This document shows positions 5,504 to 7,756 of a stretch of 7,756 nucleotides of DNA, in pieces (position 1 is the stretch's first letter; every line of letters starts with the position of its first letter). The DNA is from an uncultured Eubacteriales bacterium (GTDB taxonomy: Bacteria > Bacillota > Clostridia > Oscillospirales > QAMX01), in the NCBI GenBank assembly GCA_900551265.1, contig URVL01000109.1:1-7756 (forward strand), read 5' to 3'. The notes beneath the pieces are model-generated. The model worked only from the letters and a program-made list of their open reading frames with translations. It made no database searches and was not told the DNA's origin. A program made the translations under genes and the position numbers.

Positions 5504-6775
5504 ATGCAAGGGAATCAGGTTATAATTTTCATTATGATATTATTTGTGCTGATATCTGCGTATTTTTCAGCTGTCAGAGAAGCATATGCCTCTCTTAGTC
5601 GGTCGCGCATAAAAACCATGGTAGACCAGGGAAACAAAAGGGCAGCGCTTGTGTACAAGCTTTCGGAATGCAATGATAAACTTTCGTCTACTATTTTAAT
5701 TTGCAATTATTTGGTAAACTTTGTTCTTGTGTCTATGACGGCAGTGCTCCTGATTCAATATGCGGGTCCTGTCGGGGGAGCATTAATCGCGACGGTTATT
5801 GTGACAGTTGTTGAATTGTTTTTTATTGAAATTCTGCCAAAGAGCATTGCCAGAGAGATACCAGAACGCTGCGCCATCTTTGCTGCGCCGGTTCTGCGCG
5901 TGCTCGTTGTAATTTTTACTCCTGTCAGTTATGTTTTGTCTCTTTGGAGCGGACTGATGTCACGTATCATCAAATCCGAAGACGATCGACGTGTAACGGA
6001 TGAAGAGCTGCTGACAATGGTGGCGGAAGCGGAACAGGAGGGTGGTATCGACAGGGCGGAAAGCAAGTTGATACGCAGCGCGATTGAGTTCAATGACCGC
6101 GAAGCTGTAGATATTCTCACACCGCGTGTTAACGTAGTGGCTGTCGAGCGGGATGTGACTGCTGCGGAGTTGGAGAGAATTTTCTGCGAAAGCGGGCTGT
6201 CGCGTCTTCCTGTTTATGAAGACTCCATTGACAATGTACTGGGTGTTGTGAACTTAAAAGATTTTTACGCGTGCCGTCACGATGAAAACTTTGTAGTTAC
6301 GGATATTGCGATGGAACCGGTCTATGTCTCGGAAACGATGAAGATAGGTACGCTTTTGCAATTTCTGCAAAAAACAAAGGCCCATTTCGCCATTGTTGCC
6401 GATGAATTTGGCGGTATGGTAGGCGTTGTCACGATGGAGGATATTCTGGAAGAGCTGGTAGGCGAAATATGGGATGAACACGACGAGGTCATAGAAGAAT
6501 TTACGCAGGTCAGCGAGAACGAATATAAGGTGTTGTGCAGCGCAGATTTGGATAAACTTTTTCAGTTTTTTGGTCTGGACTGCGAAGCGGATTCCGTTAC
6601 GGTCAGCGGTTGGGTGATGGAGGAATTAGGACGTATACCGGTGGAAGGAGATTACTTTACTTATCAAAATTTGACGGTGAAAGTAACTAAGACGAATCAC
6701 CGCCATGCATTGGAAGTTCTGGTAACAGTGCACCTTCCCCATAGTGAACTACATGGTGAGGAAGATGATGAATAG
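5504..6775 (+). CDS. CNNM/CorC-family membrane protein (DUF21, CBS pair, CorC_HlyC)
   Basis: 423 residues, the usual length for this family of divalent-cation (Mg2+/Co2+) transport or homeostasis proteins, often misnamed hemolysins. The DUF21 membrane domain (about 1-155) has hydrophobic segments near 5-23, 61-85, 90-112 and 125-148. An acidic linker (VTDEELLTMVAEAEQEGGID) leads to CBS 1 (about 203-262, starting ILTPRVNVVAVERD) and CBS 2 (about 268-320, FGGMVGVVTMEDILEELVGEIWDE), which bind nucleotide in relatives. The CorC_HlyC domain (about 335-412) follows. DUF21 deviates from the common pattern: FSAVREAYAS (21-30) in place of FSAxETAxxS, ICNYLVN for IGNNLVN, and FIEILPK for xGEIxPK. A bent or different metal site is possible, so transport activity is uncertain. 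I chose ATG 5504 because AAAGGA (5490-5495) lies 8 nt upstream; the in-frame GTG 5486 and ATG 5498 have worse spacing. The next gene starts 55 nt later, probably in the same transcript. Confidence 0.9.
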   Translation: MQGNQVIIFIMILFVLISAYFSAVREAYASLSRSRIKTMVDQGNKRAALVYKLSECNDKLSSTILICNYLVNFVLVSMTAVLLIQYAGPVGGALIATVIVTVVELFFIEILPKSIAREIPERCAIFAAPVLRVLVVIFTPVSYVLSLWSGLMSRIIKSEDDRRVTDEELLTMVAEAEQEGGIDRAESKLIRSAIEFNDREAVDILTPRVNVVAVERDVTAAELERIFCESGLSRLPVYEDSIDNVLGVVNLKDFYACRHDENFVVTDIAMEPVYVSETMKIGTLLQFLQKTKAHFAIVADEFGGMVGVVTMEDILEELVGEIWDEHDEVIEEFTQVSENEYKVLCSADLDKLFQFFGLDCEADSVTVSGWVMEELGRIPVEGDYFTYQNLTVKVTKTNHRHALEVLVTVHLPHSELHGEEDDE

Positions 6776-6830
6776 CGACCGCTGAAGCGCTTTCATATGT
6801 GGAGTCGGTATGCGAAGGAGATGAAAGGCG

Positions 6831-7046
6831 ATGGACTGCAAGGGATCGTTTTGTACTTGTATGGATTTGGCATGTCCCTGTCATCCAACGAATCATGAAC
6901 GGGGATGTACGCCTTGTATTGCGAAATGCCGGAAGGCGCGTGAGTTGCCCAGTTGCTTCTTTAATATGCTTGATTTAAAAGAAAAGCCGAAGGGTTATCG
7001 CTTTGAGGACTTTTCAAAATTGGTTTTGGAACAGAAAACGGATTAA
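6831..7046 (+). CDS. Cysteine-rich small protein, DUF6485-like
   Basis: 71 residues with nine cysteines in the first 42 (C3, C8, C10, C15, C17, C26, C29, C33, C42) plus H18 and H22, in the pattern CxCxxxxCPCHPxNHxxGCxPC, then a conserved-looking PSCFFNMLD and a charged tail. This fits the short clostridial proteins grouped as DUF6485, which have no known function; the cysteine and histidine spacing points to bound zinc or an iron-sulfur centre. No signal peptide or membrane segment is seen, so it should be cytoplasmic. ATG 6831 has AAGGAG (6815-6820) 10 nt upstream; no terminator separates it from the membrane protein gene before it, so co-transcription is likely. The family name is from recall and was not checked by search. 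Confidence 0.82.
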   Translation: MDCKGSFCTCMDLACPCHPTNHERGCTPCIAKCRKARELPSCFFNMLDLKEKPKGYRFEDFSKLVLEQKTD

Positions 7047-7139
7047 AATTAATCTATATGTATTAAGACCGTATCCCGCAAGCCGCGAAGCATGTTTTCG
7101 ATCGTTTCATGAAGATATGAGCAGAATATAGTAAAGCCG

Positions 7140-7169
7140 TTGACAGTATGCGTTCTTTCAGGATACAAT
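7140..7169 (+). promoter_or_regulatory. Promoter of the esterase gene
   Basis: Consensus -35 TTGACA (7140-7145), an 18-bp spacer and -10 TACAAT (7164-7169). Transcription would begin near 7176, giving a short leader of about 25 nt that holds the ribosome binding site. Confidence 0.8.
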
Positions 7170-7200
7170 CAGGAAGAATACGAAAAGGGAGGAACGCAGA

Positions 7201-7756
7201 ATGCCAACTTTTGATTTTTTGAATAACCGGGTATTTGACGACCGGTTTAGTGCCTTCGCTCCACAGGGTCCGCAGTTAAAGCCGGGTTCTTCCATGTTTG
7301 ATCCCGTTCCGCTGGATACCGGCGTTCGGGTAAAGGAAAACGGAGATGTTGCGTTTGGCTTTTACGCGCCGGAAGCAAAACGCGTCAGCATTATTTTCGG
7401 GGTGCGTGCGAGCCAGCCGCTTGTCATGGAAAAAGATGAGTCGGGAGTATGGCGCGCAACACTCTCGTATGATCCCACTTTTTGTGGGCCAAAGGCTTTT
7501 GAATTTGAAGTGGATGGCGCACGCGTGTTGAGTTCCTACTGTCCGCAATATTATAGCCACGGTATGACGATCAATTATGTGGAAATACCCGATCCGAATG
7601 CGCCGTTTATCCTGATGCGCGATGTGCCGCATGGTTCCGTGACGACGGAATTCTACTGGTCTGACGCATTGGAAACGTGGCAGAGATGCCTGGTTTATAC
7701 GCCGCCGATGTACCACGAGGGTGGGGAATACCCGGTTTTGTATCTTCAGCATGGCG
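7201..7756 (+). CDS. CE1-like alpha/beta-hydrolase esterase with N-terminal E-set domain, 3' truncated by window
   Basis: 185 complete codons are visible and the frame is still open at the window end. The start MPTFDFLNNRVFDDRFSAFA shows no signal peptide. Residues about 40-128 look like an immunoglobulin-like E-set/CBM48-type domain (DVAFGFYAPEAKRVSIIFG, then WRATLSYDP and FEFEVDGARVL), as found in front of many feruloyl or xylan esterases. From about 130 the esterase domain begins (DVPHGSVTTEFYWSDALETWQRCLVYTPPMY), ending at YPVLYLQHG, the strand leading to the oxyanion-hole turn in this family. The catalytic Ser, Asp and His lie beyond the edge. It would hydrolyse an ester, possibly an acyl or feruloyl group on a plant-type sugar; the lack of an export signal suggests an internal substrate. 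GGGAGG (7187-7192) sits 8 nt before the ATG, and the gene has its own strong promoter. Confidence 0.85.
   Translation, partial: MPTFDFLNNRVFDDRFSAFAPQGPQLKPGSSMFDPVPLDTGVRVKENGDVAFGFYAPEAKRVSIIFGVRASQPLVMEKDESGVWRATLSYDPTFCGPKAFEFEVDGARVLSSYCPQYYSHGMTINYVEIPDPNAPFILMRDVPHGSVTTEFYWSDALETWQRCLVYTPPMYHEGGEYPVLYLQHG

Noticed and set aside
7276..7752. 158-codon minus-strand frame at the right end
   Set aside because: It is antisense to the esterase frame on the plus strand, which has a consensus promoter, a Shine-Dalgarno site and family motifs.

Overview
The window reads as chromosome of a Gram-positive anaerobe of the class Clostridia, most like the Oscillospiraceae/Ruminococcaceae-type gut or environmental lineages. 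Supporting points are strong Shine-Dalgarno sites (AGGAGG, GGGAGG), sigma-A type promoters often with an extended -10, intrinsic terminators, a VanR/VanS-like two-component pair, a secreted SLH-domain lysozyme, a CofE-like protein of the type seen in Firmicutes, and a DUF6485-type cysteine-rich small protein. No mobile element, tRNA, rRNA or CRISPR array is visible.

Layout. (1) Positions 1-138, minus strand: N-terminus of an iron-containing alcohol dehydrogenase with its own promoter, divergent from (2) 440-2222, plus strand: a VanR-like response regulator and an overlapping VanS-like sensor kinase, closed by a strong terminator at 2275-2320. (3) 2410-3261: a stand-alone coenzyme F420-0:glutamate ligase (CofE)-like protein. 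(4) 3496-5076: a secreted wall enzyme with signal peptide, three SLH repeats, a middle domain and a GH25 lysozyme domain. (5) 5077-5503: a 427-nt stretch without a convincing gene. It holds a near-consensus promoter that leads after about 115 nt into a perfect terminator, which is a candidate small RNA. (6) 5504-7046: a CNNM/CorC-family membrane protein (DUF21 + two CBS + CorC_HlyC) followed closely by the cysteine-rich small protein. (7) 7201-end: the N-terminal part of a CE1-like esterase with an E-set domain, behind a near-consensus promoter.

How the parts may work together. The promoter region of the response regulator carries four (C/T)GTAA half-sites arranged as two pairs, each pair with 11-bp spacing. 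This is the direct-repeat geometry bound by OmpR/PhoB-family regulators. A near-copy of one pair (GGTAAA-N5-TGTAAT), followed by a second repeat pair on the opposite strand, lies upstream of the SLH-GH25 lysozyme gene. The simplest reading is a self-regulated envelope-sensing VanRS-like system that also controls the nearby wall hydrolase. No vanH/A/X/G/Y/T resistance genes are present, so the pair should not be called a vancomycin resistance system on this evidence. The link between regulator and hydrolase is inference and needs binding or expression data.
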